From Actinophytocola sp035634895 (GTDB lineage: Bacteria > Actinomycetota > Actinomycetes > Mycobacteriales > Pseudonocardiaceae), in NCBI RefSeq assembly GCF_035634895.1, contig NZ_DASQCC010000230.1, positions 1 through 64,000 of the forward strand: a stretch of 64,000 nt of DNA, given 5' to 3'. The notes beneath the pieces were generated by a model. It made no database searches. It worked only from the letters and a program-made list of their open reading frames with translations, and had not been told where the DNA came from. A program made the translations under genes and the position numbers. Below are positions 9,246 to 19,055 of the stretch, piece by piece; position 1 is the stretch's first letter, and the number at the start of each line of letters is the position of its first letter.

Positions 9246-10144
9246 GCCTGCCTCGGATCCACGGCGTCGCGGAGGCCGTCGCCGATGAAGTTGACGGCCA
9301 GGACGGTGAGGGCGACCGCGATGCCCGGCGAGAGCCACAGCCAGGGCTGGCTCGCGATCACGGTCAGGCTCTGCGCGTCGGTGAGCATGTTCCCCCAGCT
9401 GGCCGTCGGTGGCTGGATGCCGAGGCCGAGGAACGAGAACGTGGCCTCCATCCCGACCGCCTGCGCGGTGGCGAACGTGGCGGCCACGCAGATCGGCGGC
9501 AGCGCGGCCGGAATGACGTGCCGGGCCATGAGCCAGCCCTGCCCGGCGCCCGCGGCCCGCGCGGCGAGCAGGTACTCGTGCTCACGCAGCGACAGCGTCA
9601 CGCCGCGGACGATCCGGCCGCACGTCGGCCACTGGAACGCCCCGATCGCGATGACCAGGGTCGGCACGCTGGGCCCGAGCACGCCGGCCACAACCACGAT
9701 GACGACCAGGCTCGGGAACGACATGAAGATGTCGGCCAGCCGCATCACCGCCGTGTCCACCCAGCGGCCGAGCAGACCGGCGAGGCTGCCGAGCACCGCG
9801 CCCAGCACGACCGCGAGCGCCGCGGCGGAGAGCCCGACACCGAGGGAGACCCGGGCGGCGTGCAGGAGCCGGGAGAACACGTCACGGCCGGTCGGGTCGG
9901 TGCCGAGCCAGTGCGCGCCGGACGGCGCCGCACGCGCGTGCACCAGGTCGATCGCATTGGGATCATGCCCGGAGATCACCCCGGCGAACACGGCGCCGAC
10001 GATCACCAGCAGCAGGAACACCACGCTGGCCGGCGCGAGCGGATGCCGGCGGAACCTACGCAACCCGGTCCGCCACGGCGTCCGCGCACCCACGGTGGAC
10101 GACGCTGTGGGCTCGGCCGGCAGGCCGGCGGGGATGTCGGTCAT
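9242..10144 (-). CDS. oligopeptide/glycopeptide ABC importer permease (OppC/DppC type)
   Basis: A 300-residue inner-membrane permease. An N-terminal TM helix (LAPASVVFLLLVIVGAVFAG) is followed by HWLGTDPTGRDVFSRLLHAARVSL, the hallmark of OppC proteins. The binding-protein-dependent transport motif near the C-terminus includes EHEYLLAARAAGA. The ATG (10144) overlaps the OppB stop as ATGA. It forms the membrane channel with OppB. Confidence 0.92.
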   Translation of the reverse strand: MTDIPAGLPAEPTASSTVGARTPWRTGLRRFRRHPLAPASVVFLLLVIVGAVFAGVISGHDPNAIDLVHARAAPSGAHWLGTDPTGRDVFSRLLHAARVSLGVGLSAAALAVVLGAVLGSLAGLLGRWVDTAVMRLADIFMSFPSLVVIVVVAGVLGPSVPTLVIAIGAFQWPTCGRIVRGVTLSLREHEYLLAARAAGAGQGWLMARHVIPAALPPICVAATFATAQAVGMEATFSFLGLGIQPPTASWGNMLTDAQSLTVIASQPWLWLSPGIAVALTVLAVNFIGDGLRDAVDPRQA

Positions 10145-11100
10145 CGCAGCCTCACCCTCGGGTCCACGACGGTGTAGAGGACGTCGGCCAGGAGGTTGAA
10201 CAGCAGCACCAGGATCGCGACCAACAACGCGAAACCGATGATCACCGAGTAGTCCTGCTGCCGGACCGAGCTGACCGCGAGCTGGCCCATGCCGGGCCAC
10301 GCGAACACCTGCTCGATGACGACCGCGCCCGCGAGCAGCTGCCCCATGTTGGACGCGATCACGGTCAGCACCGGGATCAGCGAGTTGCGCAGCGCGTGCC
10401 GGTACACGACCCGGCGCGGCGAGGCGCCCTTGGCCTCGGCCGTGCGCACGTAGTCCGCACCCAGCTCGGTGATCATGCTGCCACGGATGTAGCGCAGGTA
10501 GGTCCCGGTGTTGGCGATGCCGAGCACCACCGCGGGCAGCACCAGATGCCGGATCGAGTCGAGGAGGCCGGGGTTGGCCGGGTCGGCGATACCGGCCGAC
10601 GGCAGCCACTGGAACCGCAGCGTGCACACGTAGATCGCGAGCAGGCCGATGAAGAACACCGGGATGGACACCGACCCGAGGCTCACCACCGCGGTGCCGT
10701 AGTCCCAGACCGAGTTCCTCCGCCGCGCGGCCAGGATGCCGAGCGGGAACGCGACGAGCAGCGAGATCACCAGGCCGATGAGCATCAGCTCCACGGTCGG
10801 GCCGATCCGCTCCCCGAGCAGCTCGGTGACGGGACGCCCGTTGAGCAGGGAGTAGCCGAGGTCGCCCTGGAGGGCACTCGTCAGCCAGAACCAGTACTGC
10901 ACGAACACCGGCCGGTCCAGGCCGAGCGCGTGCCGCTGCTCCGCGATGTACTCGGCGCTGCCGGAGTTGAGCTGGTCGGCCGGGATCCGCATCGCGATCG
11001 GATCGCCGGGCGCCTTGTGCACCAGCCAGAAGATCGCGACGGTGATCAGGAAGAACACCAGCACGTTGGTCGCCAGCCGCCGCACCAGGTATGCGCCCAT
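10141..11100 (-). CDS. oligopeptide/glycopeptide ABC importer permease (OppB/DppB type)
   Basis: A 319-residue permease starting MGAYLVRRLATNVLVFFLITV with the HKAPGDP motif that follows TM1 in OppB/DppB proteins. Further helices and the EAKGASPRRVVYRHALRNSLIP coupling loop are present. A 64-nt gap separates it from the upstream binding-protein gene; from here on the transporter genes overlap by 4 nt. This makes the importer a single translational block. Confidence 0.92.
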   Translation of the reverse strand: MGAYLVRRLATNVLVFFLITVAIFWLVHKAPGDPIAMRIPADQLNSGSAEYIAEQRHALGLDRPVFVQYWFWLTSALQGDLGYSLLNGRPVTELLGERIGPTVELMLIGLVISLLVAFPLGILAARRRNSVWDYGTAVVSLGSVSIPVFFIGLLAIYVCTLRFQWLPSAGIADPANPGLLDSIRHLVLPAVVLGIANTGTYLRYIRGSMITELGADYVRTAEAKGASPRRVVYRHALRNSLIPVLTVIASNMGQLLAGAVVIEQVFAWPGMGQLAVSSVRQQDYSVIIGFALLVAILVLLFNLLADVLYTVVDPRVRLR

Positions 11101-11164
11101 CTCGCCTCCCTTCGCTCACTCGGGGTGGACGGGTGGCGGGCACCGTGCCCGCCACCCTCGTGGT

Positions 11165-12751
11165 TCAACCCGCGATGCTCCAGCTCGCCGGGTCGTAGAA
11201 CCCGGAGTCCTGGGAGCCGGGCGCCCTGAAGCCCTTGACCTTGTCGCGCACGCCCCACAACCCGTTGGGCGAGTACAGCCACATCAGGTCCGCCTGCTTG
11301 TTCTCCTCCTTGGCGGCCTGGTCGTAGAGCGACTTGCGCTCCTTGTCGTCGACGGTCGCGTTGGCGCGGCTCATCAGGTCGTCCAGCGTCGGGTCGCAGA
11401 ACTGGTTGATGTTGCCACCCGCGGGGAACCGCTGCGCGCAGGCGGTGATGTAGATGACGCTCGACGAGTCGATCGCGTAGTTGCCGCCGCCGTAGAGCGT
11501 CATGTCGTACGACTTGTCCTGGTAGCTCTTGGAGATCTGCGCGGCCTGGACGTTGACCAGGTTCACCTTCACCCCGACGGCGGCGAGCTGGTTCTGCACG
11601 ATCGTCGACGTCGCGTCGCGGTCACGCTGGCCCTGCACCCACTGCAGGTTGATGGCGCGGTTGGGGTCCCACCCGGCCTGGGCGAGCAGCTGCCTGGCCT
11701 TGGCCGGGTCGTAGGAGTACTCGTCGAGCCCGCTCGGCTCGTTGTCCTTGGCGAAGTCCGAGAGCCGGACGTCGGCCTTGCCGGCCAGTACGGTCTTCAC
11801 GATCTGCTCGCGGTCGATGGCGTACAGGAAGGCCTGCCGCACCCGCACGTCGGCGAAGTAGTCCTTGGCCTGGTTCAGCGCGATGCGCACGAACCCGGCG
11901 CCCACCTTCTCCTGTGTGGACACTCCGTCGAACCCGGCGACGGTGTCGATGTCGGTCGGCGAGTAGGACGCGATGTCGATGCCGCCGTTGCCCAGCTGCG
12001 CGGTGGCGGCGTCGGAGGTCATCGGCTTGAGGTACACGTCCTTGATCTTGGCCGGGCTGCGGTAGTTCGGGTTCGCGGTCACGTGCACGTACTGGTTCGC
12101 CCGGTACTCGACGAACCTGTACGGCCCGATGGTCACCTTCGGCTCGTGGAAGAAGTCGTTCTTCGCGATGTCGGCGGACGGCGTGCCGGACAGGACGTGC
12201 GCCGGCAGGATGTAGGCGATGCCGATCTGCGAGACGAGACCGAAGTTCGGCGACGTGGCCCTGATGACGAACGTGTCGTCGTCCGGCGCCTCGAAGCCGG
12301 CGATGTCGGTCGCCCTGCCCGCCACGAAGTCCGCGACGCCGGCGACCGCGGTGTAGAGCCCCGCCGTGGCGCTGCCCGACTTGGGGTCGGCGAGCAGCTT
12401 GTAGGTGTACAGCACGTCCTTCGAGGTGAACGGCTTGCCGTCGCTCCACCTGAGACCCTTGCGGAGCTTGAAGGTGAACGTGGTGGCGTCCGAGGACACC
12501 TCGTAGCTCTCGGCCAGCCTCGGCTGGAGCCTGTAGTCGGGGTCGACACCGAGGAGTCCCTCGTACAGGAACGACATCACCTGGTTGTCCGGGCCGCTGC
12601 TCGGGGCGAGCGGACCGAACAGGCCGGCGGGTTCCTGGTACAGGTAGACGTTCAGGGAGGAGCCGGAGCCGCCGCTGCTGGGCCGCGGCCCCGCACAGCC
12701 CGCGACGGCGAGCGCGGCGATCGCCAGCGCGGCGACGAACTTTCGACGCAT
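11165..12751 (-). CDS. extracellular solute-binding lipoprotein (SBP family 5)
   Basis: A 528-residue lipoprotein. The signal MRRKFVAALAIAALAVAGC ends in a lipobox with the lipidated Cys at 19, followed by a GSGGS-rich linker. The family 5 fold is recognisable from FKLRKGLRWSDGKPFTSKDVLYTYKLL and VRQAFLYAIDREQIV. Family 5 proteins bind oligopeptides, glycopeptides, nickel chelates or oligosaccharides. The neighbouring D-aminoacylase and alpha-galactosidase argue for a modified peptide or glycoconjugate, but this is inference. It begins 29 nt after the FAH-family gene in the same operon. Confidence 0.9.
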   Translation of the reverse strand: MRRKFVAALAIAALAVAGCAGPRPSSGGSGSSLNVYLYQEPAGLFGPLAPSSGPDNQVMSFLYEGLLGVDPDYRLQPRLAESYEVSSDATTFTFKLRKGLRWSDGKPFTSKDVLYTYKLLADPKSGSATAGLYTAVAGVADFVAGRATDIAGFEAPDDDTFVIRATSPNFGLVSQIGIAYILPAHVLSGTPSADIAKNDFFHEPKVTIGPYRFVEYRANQYVHVTANPNYRSPAKIKDVYLKPMTSDAATAQLGNGGIDIASYSPTDIDTVAGFDGVSTQEKVGAGFVRIALNQAKDYFADVRVRQAFLYAIDREQIVKTVLAGKADVRLSDFAKDNEPSGLDEYSYDPAKARQLLAQAGWDPNRAINLQWVQGQRDRDATSTIVQNQLAAVGVKVNLVNVQAAQISKSYQDKSYDMTLYGGGNYAIDSSSVIYITACAQRFPAGGNINQFCDPTLDDLMSRANATVDDKERKSLYDQAAKEENKQADLMWLYSPNGLWGVRDKVKGFRAPGSQDSGFYDPASWSIAG

Positions 12752-12780
12752 GGGAATGCCTCTCTGGTGGGGAAGGGAGC

Positions 12781-13644
12781 CTAGGCGACGGTGTTGCGCA
12801 GGGTGCCGAGCCCGCCGACGACGACGGTCAGCTCGTCGCCGGTGGCCAGGTACTCGCCGGTGGCGGCGCCGACACCGGAGGGGGTGCCGGTCTGGATGAC
12901 GTCACCTGGTTCGAGGGTCATCAGCCGGGAGGCGTGGGCGACCAGCTCGGCGACCGTGAAGATCATGTCCTTTGTGGACCCGTTTTGTTTGGTGACGCCG
13001 TTGACGGCCAGCTCGACGGACAGTGCCTGCGGGTCGGGCACCTCGTCGGCCGAGACCAGCCACGGCCCGAGCGGCGCGAACCCGTCGCACCACTTGCCGG
13101 CGAGCCAGTCGAAGAACCAGACCTGCCGGTCGTCGGTGTCCCGCTCGTAGCCGAGGTCGATCGACCGGGCGGACACGTCGTTGGAGGTCAGGTAGCCGGC
13201 GACCACGCCGAGGGCCGCCTCGACCGGGACGTCACGGGCACGCCTGCCGATGACCACGGCCAGCTCCGCCTCCCAGTCCACCTCCCTGCTGACGCCGGGC
13301 AGCGGGATCTCCGCACCGGGGCCGACGATCGAGGTGGGTGGCTTGAGGAACAGCCGGGGTGAGATGCGGGACTTGTCGAGCGGCGGCGCACCGGACTCGG
13401 TGACGTGGTCCTGGTAGTTCGCGGCGGCGGCCAGGAGTTTACCGGGCCGCAGGACGGGCGCCAGCAGCTCCACCGCGGCGAGATCGTACTCCCCCGCCGC
13501 GGCCGGCAGGGCGTCCTCGGTCAGGGGGAACACGGCGTCCAGCAGGCCGGCGAGGTCGCCGTCGCCCAGCTCCACCACCCGATCGCCGGTGGTGAGCCTG
13601 CCGTGCCGCACGGCCCCCGCGCGGCGGTAGGTGACGAGACGCAT
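12781..13644 (-). CDS. fumarylacetoacetate hydrolase (FAH) family protein
   Basis: A 287-residue protein with an N-terminal MRLVTYRRAG-type domain and a catalytic FAH domain from about residue 75. Metal-site residues are in EVDWEAELAVVIG, then SARSIDLGYERD, GKWCDGFAPLGPW, and the C-terminal MTLEPGDVIQTGTPSGVG. The family cleaves C-C bonds of diketo acids or hydrates/decarboxylates 2-oxo acids; 2,4-diketo-3-deoxy sugar acid hydrolases of this type end oxidative deoxysugar pathways. ATG 13644 overlaps the stop of the upstream oxidoreductase (TGATG). Together with the two dehydrogenases it suggests oxidative sugar or polyol breakdown. Confidence 0.85.
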   Translation of the reverse strand: MRLVTYRRAGAVRHGRLTTGDRVVELGDGDLAGLLDAVFPLTEDALPAAAGEYDLAAVELLAPVLRPGKLLAAAANYQDHVTESGAPPLDKSRISPRLFLKPPTSIVGPGAEIPLPGVSREVDWEAELAVVIGRRARDVPVEAALGVVAGYLTSNDVSARSIDLGYERDTDDRQVWFFDWLAGKWCDGFAPLGPWLVSADEVPDPQALSVELAVNGVTKQNGSTKDMIFTVAELVAHASRLMTLEPGDVIQTGTPSGVGAATGEYLATGDELTVVVGGLGTLRNTVA

Positions 13645-14522
13645 CAGTCGGCCTCTCCCAAGGTGATCGGCTGTCCGGAGTTCAGCGACCTGGCGGCCGC
13701 CTCGACCACACGCTGCGCGTGGATCGCGTCCGCCACCCCGAGTTCGGCGCGACCGGTGCGCACGCCGGCGGACAGCACGTCGAGCAGCGCGGCCACCGTG
13801 TTCGGTCCGGTCCACGCGCTGGTCGTGCCGCCGACCGTGCGCACCAGGACGCCCGGTTTGGTGGCGTCGACGGCCAGCACGCCGTGTGAGCCGCTGATCC
13901 GGTAGCGGTGCACGGCGAGCCCGGCCGGGCGGACGTCGGCGAGCCCCGCGACCCGTCCACAGAGGATCGTGCTGGTGGCGCCGTGGTCGTGGTCGAGCAG
14001 CAGCGTGACGAGGTCGGCGCCGCCGACCGCGTGCACGCGGCGGACCGCCAGCCCCAGCAGGGCGTGCACGGCGTCGATCGGGTAGAGCGCGAGGTTCACC
14101 AGCTCGCCGGTGGGCGCCGGGTCTCCGCCCGCGACGAGGAAGTCGCACTGGACGTTCCACGGCAGGCCGACCCGGCCACCCCGTACCGCCGCGGTCGCGG
14201 ACCGCAGTGCGGCGCCGAGGCGCTGGTGGTGTGCCGGCACGACCAGCACCCCGTGCTCGCGGGCCAGGCGGGCGATGTTCTCGCAGTCCTCGACGGTCGC
14301 GGCCATCGGCTTGTCGGCGAGCACGTGCTTGCCGGCGCGGACCAGCCTGCCGATGGCCTCGGCCCGCTCGTCGAGCGGCACGGCGACGCTCACCACCTCG
14401 GCCTTGGCGAGGTCGTCGACGATCTGGAAGTCCGGGTGCGCCTCGAAGGCCGGGCGGTACATGGCGTTCTGGTGGTCCTGGGTGCCGATCCCGGCGGCGC
14501 CCTCCAGGTAGACCGTGATCAC
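13644..14522 (-). CDS. Gfo/Idh/MocA-type oxidoreductase (first paralogue)
   Basis: A 292-residue protein. The N-terminal half retains the family ADKPMAATVEDCENIARLA motif with its lysine, but the usual GxGxxG opening is replaced by EGAAGIGTQDH, so the cofactor site looks divergent. It is shorter than the 330-400 residues usual for the family. It overlaps the next dehydrogenase by ATGA at its start and the FAH gene at its stop. A dehydrogenase or a helper/regulatory paralogue are both possible; substrate unknown. Confidence 0.75.
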   Translation of the reverse strand: MITVYLEGAAGIGTQDHQNAMYRPAFEAHPDFQIVDDLAKAEVVSVAVPLDERAEAIGRLVRAGKHVLADKPMAATVEDCENIARLAREHGVLVVPAHHQRLGAALRSATAAVRGGRVGLPWNVQCDFLVAGGDPAPTGELVNLALYPIDAVHALLGLAVRRVHAVGGADLVTLLLDHDHGATSTILCGRVAGLADVRPAGLAVHRYRISGSHGVLAVDATKPGVLVRTVGGTTSAWTGPNTVAALLDVLSAGVRTGRAELGVADAIHAQRVVEAAARSLNSGQPITLGEAD

Positions 14523-15535
14523 GCGGCGACCCCCAGCTCGACCGGGCGCCCGGTCGAGACCGACTCCTCGACGGCCACCGCCAGCTCGACCGCGCGGACC
14601 GCGTCGCTCACCGGCATGGCGGGTGGCGCGCCGCCGATCGTGTCCAACCAGGACTCGAACTGGGCGCCGAACCCGTCGACACCAGCCGCCGCCACGAGGC
14701 CGGTGCCGCCCTCGGTGAACAGGAACGCGGCCTCGTCGGCCCAGTCCTCGCTGATCATCCCGGCGGACCCGACCACCCGCAGGTCACGCAGGCCGAACGA
14801 GCCGGGCCGGTGCGCCCTGCTCATCTCCAGCACCGCGACCTCGCCGCCCGCGTACTCGACGACCATCTCCAGGTAGTCGTTGATGCGGAGCTCGGCGGCG
14901 GTCTGGTGCCGGCCGCGGGCGTACACGCGGACGGGGTCGGCGGACAGCCACCAGGTGGCGAGGTCGAGAACGTGCACACCGTTGTGCAGCGCGTGACCGC
15001 CGGACGCGACCGGGTCGGCGGCCCACGCGTCCCAGCCGGTCCAGATCCAGCCGCCCAGGATGGACAGCCGGACGTGGGCGGGGCTGCCGATCACGCCCGC
15101 GTCGATGGCGTCCTTGACGGTGCGGCCGTAGCCGTGGTGGCGATGTGAGTGCGCCGCCATGAGCACCCGGCCCGCCGCGGCGAACGCGGCGGCGAGGGCC
15201 TGTGCGTCGGCGACCGTCGTGGCGAGCGGTTTCTCGACGAGCAGGTGCTTGCCGGCGGCCGCGACGGCGGCGCCGACACCGAGGTGGGTGTGGTTGGGCG
15301 TGCAGGCCACGACGGCGTCGACGTCCGGCCAGGCGAGCGCCTCGGCCAGGTCGTCGGTGTGCGGGATCGCGCCGTGCGACCGGGAGAAGGCCGCGGCGCG
15401 GCCGGGGTCGGTGTCGACGATCCCGACCAGGTGCGCGCGGTCGCTCGCGGTGACGGCGGCGGCGTGCACCTCGGCGATGAACCCGGCACCGACGAGCAGT
15501 GTGCCGATCCTGCTCGGCACGGAACGTTGTTCCAT
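14519..15535 (-). CDS. Gfo/Idh/MocA-type NAD(P)-dependent oxidoreductase
   Basis: About 338 residues, with Rossmann motif LLVGAGFIAEVHAA, family motif LLVEKPLATTVADAQ, and a C-terminal alpha/beta domain beginning near residue 130. Members oxidise sugars, inositols or amino sugars with NAD(P). I prefer ATG 15535 because a TTGACA-17-CAGGAT promoter places the transcript start at or next to it, making the mRNA leaderless. An upstream ATG at 15544 lies inside the -10 element, and GTG 15520 would place the palindrome in the leader. It is the first gene of the long minus-strand operon. Confidence 0.8.
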   Translation of the reverse strand: MEQRSVPSRIGTLLVGAGFIAEVHAAAVTASDRAHLVGIVDTDPGRAAAFSRSHGAIPHTDDLAEALAWPDVDAVVACTPNHTHLGVGAAVAAAGKHLLVEKPLATTVADAQALAAAFAAAGRVLMAAHSHRHHGYGRTVKDAIDAGVIGSPAHVRLSILGGWIWTGWDAWAADPVASGGHALHNGVHVLDLATWWLSADPVRVYARGRHQTAAELRINDYLEMVVEYAGGEVAVLEMSRAHRPGSFGLRDLRVVGSAGMISEDWADEAAFLFTEGGTGLVAAAGVDGFGAQFESWLDTIGGAPPAMPVSDAVRAVELAVAVEESVSTGRPVELGVAA

Positions 15536-15571
15536 GTCGGACATCCTGAGTTCGGCCGGCGGTCATGTCAA
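15520..15571 (-). promoter_or_regulatory. promoter and operator of the catabolic operon
   Basis: On the minus strand TTGACA (15571-15566), a 17-nt spacer and CAGGAT (15548-15543) form a good vegetative-type promoter. The expected start of transcription falls at about 15535-15536, on the ATG of the first gene. The near-palindrome TGGAACAACGTTCCG (15534-15520) covers the start site. It matches the other IclR-type sites of this island in TGGAAC-n-n-C, which fits repression by blocking initiation. Confidence 0.6.
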
Positions 15572-15608
15572 GAAGCAACAGGGTGCCGCACGTGCGCGGG
15601 GGAAAACA

Positions 15609-15647
15609 TGGAACACCTTGCCATGTCGTTCGGCGCTCATCTAGCGT
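15609..15647 (+). promoter_or_regulatory. promoter and operator of the divergent aminotransferase gene
   Basis: TTGCCA (15618-15623) and TAGCGT (15642-15647) are separated by 18 nt. The transcript should start at about 15654-15655, exactly at the ATG, so this mRNA also appears leaderless. The palindrome-like TGGAACACCTTGCCA (15609-15623) overlaps the -35 element and shares TGGAAC-n-C-C with the other sites, although its right arm is degenerate. Confidence 0.5.
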
Positions 15648-15654
15648 CGCCGGT

Positions 15655-17004
<1,350 letters not shown>

Positions 17005-17006
17005 CA

Positions 17007-17035
17007 TTGACATGAAACGGCGTTCCATACAGGCT
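17007..17035 (+). promoter_or_regulatory. promoter with IclR/KdgR-type operator upstream of propeller protein and alpha-galactosidase
   Basis: TTGACA (17007-17012) and CAGGCT (17030-17035) are separated by 17 nt. The spacer starts with TGAAACGGCGTTCCA (17013-17027), identical to the site at 2923-2937. Transcription should start near 17042, giving a 5' leader of about 27 nt with GGAGGG before ATG 17069. The operator would occlude RNA polymerase. Confidence 0.6.
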
Positions 17036-17068
17036 GGCGACATCCCCGCCGTCCCTGTTGGAGGGCCG

Positions 17069-19051
17069 ATGAGACTACGCAAACCCATGCTGGCAACGCT
17101 GATCGTCATTGCCGCGACCGCCGTCGTGCCCGCGTCGGCGTCCGGCCAGACGCCACCGGCCACCGTGGACACCACCACCGGACTGCTGCCGAACGGCGGC
17201 TTCGACCTCGGCGACCGGTCGGGCCATCCCGTCGCGTGGGCCGTGGACGGCAACGCCGCCGGGGCCACGATCGTCAACCTGTCCGCCTACCGCACCGCGG
17301 GCCTTGGCTCGCTGCAGACCACGAACACGGCCGGTGGCAACGTGACCGTCACCAGCCAGCGCGTCGTCGCCGCGCCGGGCAACGAGTTCACGCTGACGGG
17401 CCGGCTGAAAGGACGCGGTGGCAACCCGCCGACGGTGTCGCTCGTGTTCACGAGCTTCGAGAACACGGTGCTGGACACCCGGGCGGTGAGCCCCGCGGCG
17501 AACCTGGACTGGCAGACGGTCACCGTCACCGGTGTCGCGCCGGCCGGCACCGCCACCGTGTCCGTGCGCATCGGGGCCACTCCCGACCAGGTCGGCCAGT
17601 ACTACTGGGACCAGGTCACGCTCCGGAAGGCGCCCGCGCCCTACGACCCGAACCTGGGCACCGCGCGGGAGCTGTTCCTCGACGACTACCGCATCGAGTC
17701 CACGAAGGACGTCGGCCGGGTCGTCCACCCGGCGGAGAAGCTGCCCGACCCGGTCATCTCGCCGGACAAGCCGTGGGAGTCGTCGGCCTACGTCTACGGC
17801 TCGGTCTTCCGGATCGGCGACGTGTACCGGATGTGGTACGACTGCAACAACGACGTCTCCCCCGGCTACTACCTCTGCTACGCGGAGAGCCGCGACGGCG
17901 TGCACTGGACCAAGCCGCTCGGGCGCGGAAACGTGGGCTACAAGGACATCCCGGCATCGAGGACGAACCTGGTCATCGCCGGCGGCGGCACCATCGCGTA
18001 CAACCCGGGCGCCGCACCGGACCGCCGGTACGCGTTGATGCAGTTCCACTCCGGCCTCGTCAACGACACCCTCGGGTACTACGTCTACTTCTCCCCGGAC
18101 GGCTACACCTGGACCGCCGGCAGCGACCGGCCGGTGCTGCTGGACGGCGACGTGTCCAACGTGACGTGGGACCCGCGCACCCAGCAGTACATCGCGACGA
18201 TCAAGAAGCGGATGTTCACCTCCGGCACGCCCGGCATCTACAACCGGTCCGCGTTCCTGTCCACCAGCAGGGACTTCCTGAGCTGGAGCGCGCCGGTGCT
18301 CGCGGTCAGCGGCGACCACGCCGACACCGGTGCGGCACAGGCACTCGGCGGACTGGAGGGCCAGATCTACGGCATGCCGGTGCTGCCCTACGAGAGCACG
18401 AACATCGGCCTGCCCTGGGTGTTCCTGATCACGAACTACACCGTGGGGTCGCAGTCCGGCGCGGGCGCCGGCCCGGTCCTGCCGGAGGTCGCGTCCTCGC
18501 GTGACCTCGTCAACTGGAGCCGCCCGGTGCGCGATCCGGTGCTGACGCCCGGTCAGCCGGGCGCGTGGGACGACGGCGCCCTGTACACCGCGTCCAACGC
18601 GCTGGTCACCGACCGCACGGTCACCATGTACTACGGCGCGTTCAACGCCGACCACGGCGGCCCGGACCTGACCGACCCCGACCACGTGGGCTACCTCGGC
18701 CAGAGCGGCATGGCGACCTGGCGGCGCGACGGGTTCGTGTCGCTGACCAACGCCTCCCGCCCGCACAGCGGCGACCCCGGCTTCGTCGTCACGAAACCGT
18801 TGGTGTTCAAGGGATCCACTCTGACCGTGAACACCGTCGTGCACCGGGGAGGCGCACTGGCGGTCGAGGTCCTCGACGCGGCGACCGGCCAGGTGATCCC
18901 GGGGTTCACGTCGAGACCGGTCACCGGCGACCAGTACGGCGCGGACGTGCGGTGGACCGGCCACGTGCGGCTGTCCACGCTGGCCGGCAGGCAGGTCAGG
19001 TTCCGCTTCGCGCTGGCGGGGGCGGACCTCTACTCCTACTGGGTGCGGTGA
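17069..19051 (+). CDS. secreted propeller-fold glycan-active protein (GH43/GH32-like)
   Basis: A 660-residue exported protein. The signal peptide MRLRKPMLATLIVIAATAVVPASASG ends near residue 26. A CBM4/9-like module follows (about 40-190; NGGFDLGDRSGHP to YYWDQVTLRK). Next is a five-bladed propeller-type domain with DDYRIES, YRMWYDCNN, AESRDGVHWTKPLG, SPDGYTWTAGSDRP, TSRDFLSWSAPV and SRDLVNWSRPV blade motifs. A small C-terminal beta domain is present. ATG 17069 has GGAGGG at 17060-17065; an ATG at 17012 overlaps the -35 box and was rejected. The alpha-galactosidase gene begins 4 nt later, so both are probably co-transcribed. Hydrolase activity is plausible but unproven. Confidence 0.82.
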   Translation: MRLRKPMLATLIVIAATAVVPASASGQTPPATVDTTTGLLPNGGFDLGDRSGHPVAWAVDGNAAGATIVNLSAYRTAGLGSLQTTNTAGGNVTVTSQRVVAAPGNEFTLTGRLKGRGGNPPTVSLVFTSFENTVLDTRAVSPAANLDWQTVTVTGVAPAGTATVSVRIGATPDQVGQYYWDQVTLRKAPAPYDPNLGTARELFLDDYRIESTKDVGRVVHPAEKLPDPVISPDKPWESSAYVYGSVFRIGDVYRMWYDCNNDVSPGYYLCYAESRDGVHWTKPLGRGNVGYKDIPASRTNLVIAGGGTIAYNPGAAPDRRYALMQFHSGLVNDTLGYYVYFSPDGYTWTAGSDRPVLLDGDVSNVTWDPRTQQYIATIKKRMFTSGTPGIYNRSAFLSTSRDFLSWSAPVLAVSGDHADTGAAQALGGLEGQIYGMPVLPYESTNIGLPWVFLITNYTVGSQSGAGAGPVLPEVASSRDLVNWSRPVRDPVLTPGQPGAWDDGALYTASNALVTDRTVTMYYGAFNADHGGPDLTDPDHVGYLGQSGMATWRRDGFVSLTNASRPHSGDPGFVVTKPLVFKGSTLTVNTVVHRGGALAVEVLDAATGQVIPGFTSRPVTGDQYGADVRWTGHVRLSTLAGRQVRFRFALAGADLYSYWVR

Positions 19052-19055
19052 CCCG

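Noticed and set aside
17012..17068. ATG at 17012 as start of the second propeller protein
   Set aside because: It overlaps the predicted -35 element and operator and would put a non-hydrophobic stretch before the signal peptide; ATG 17069 has GGAGGG.
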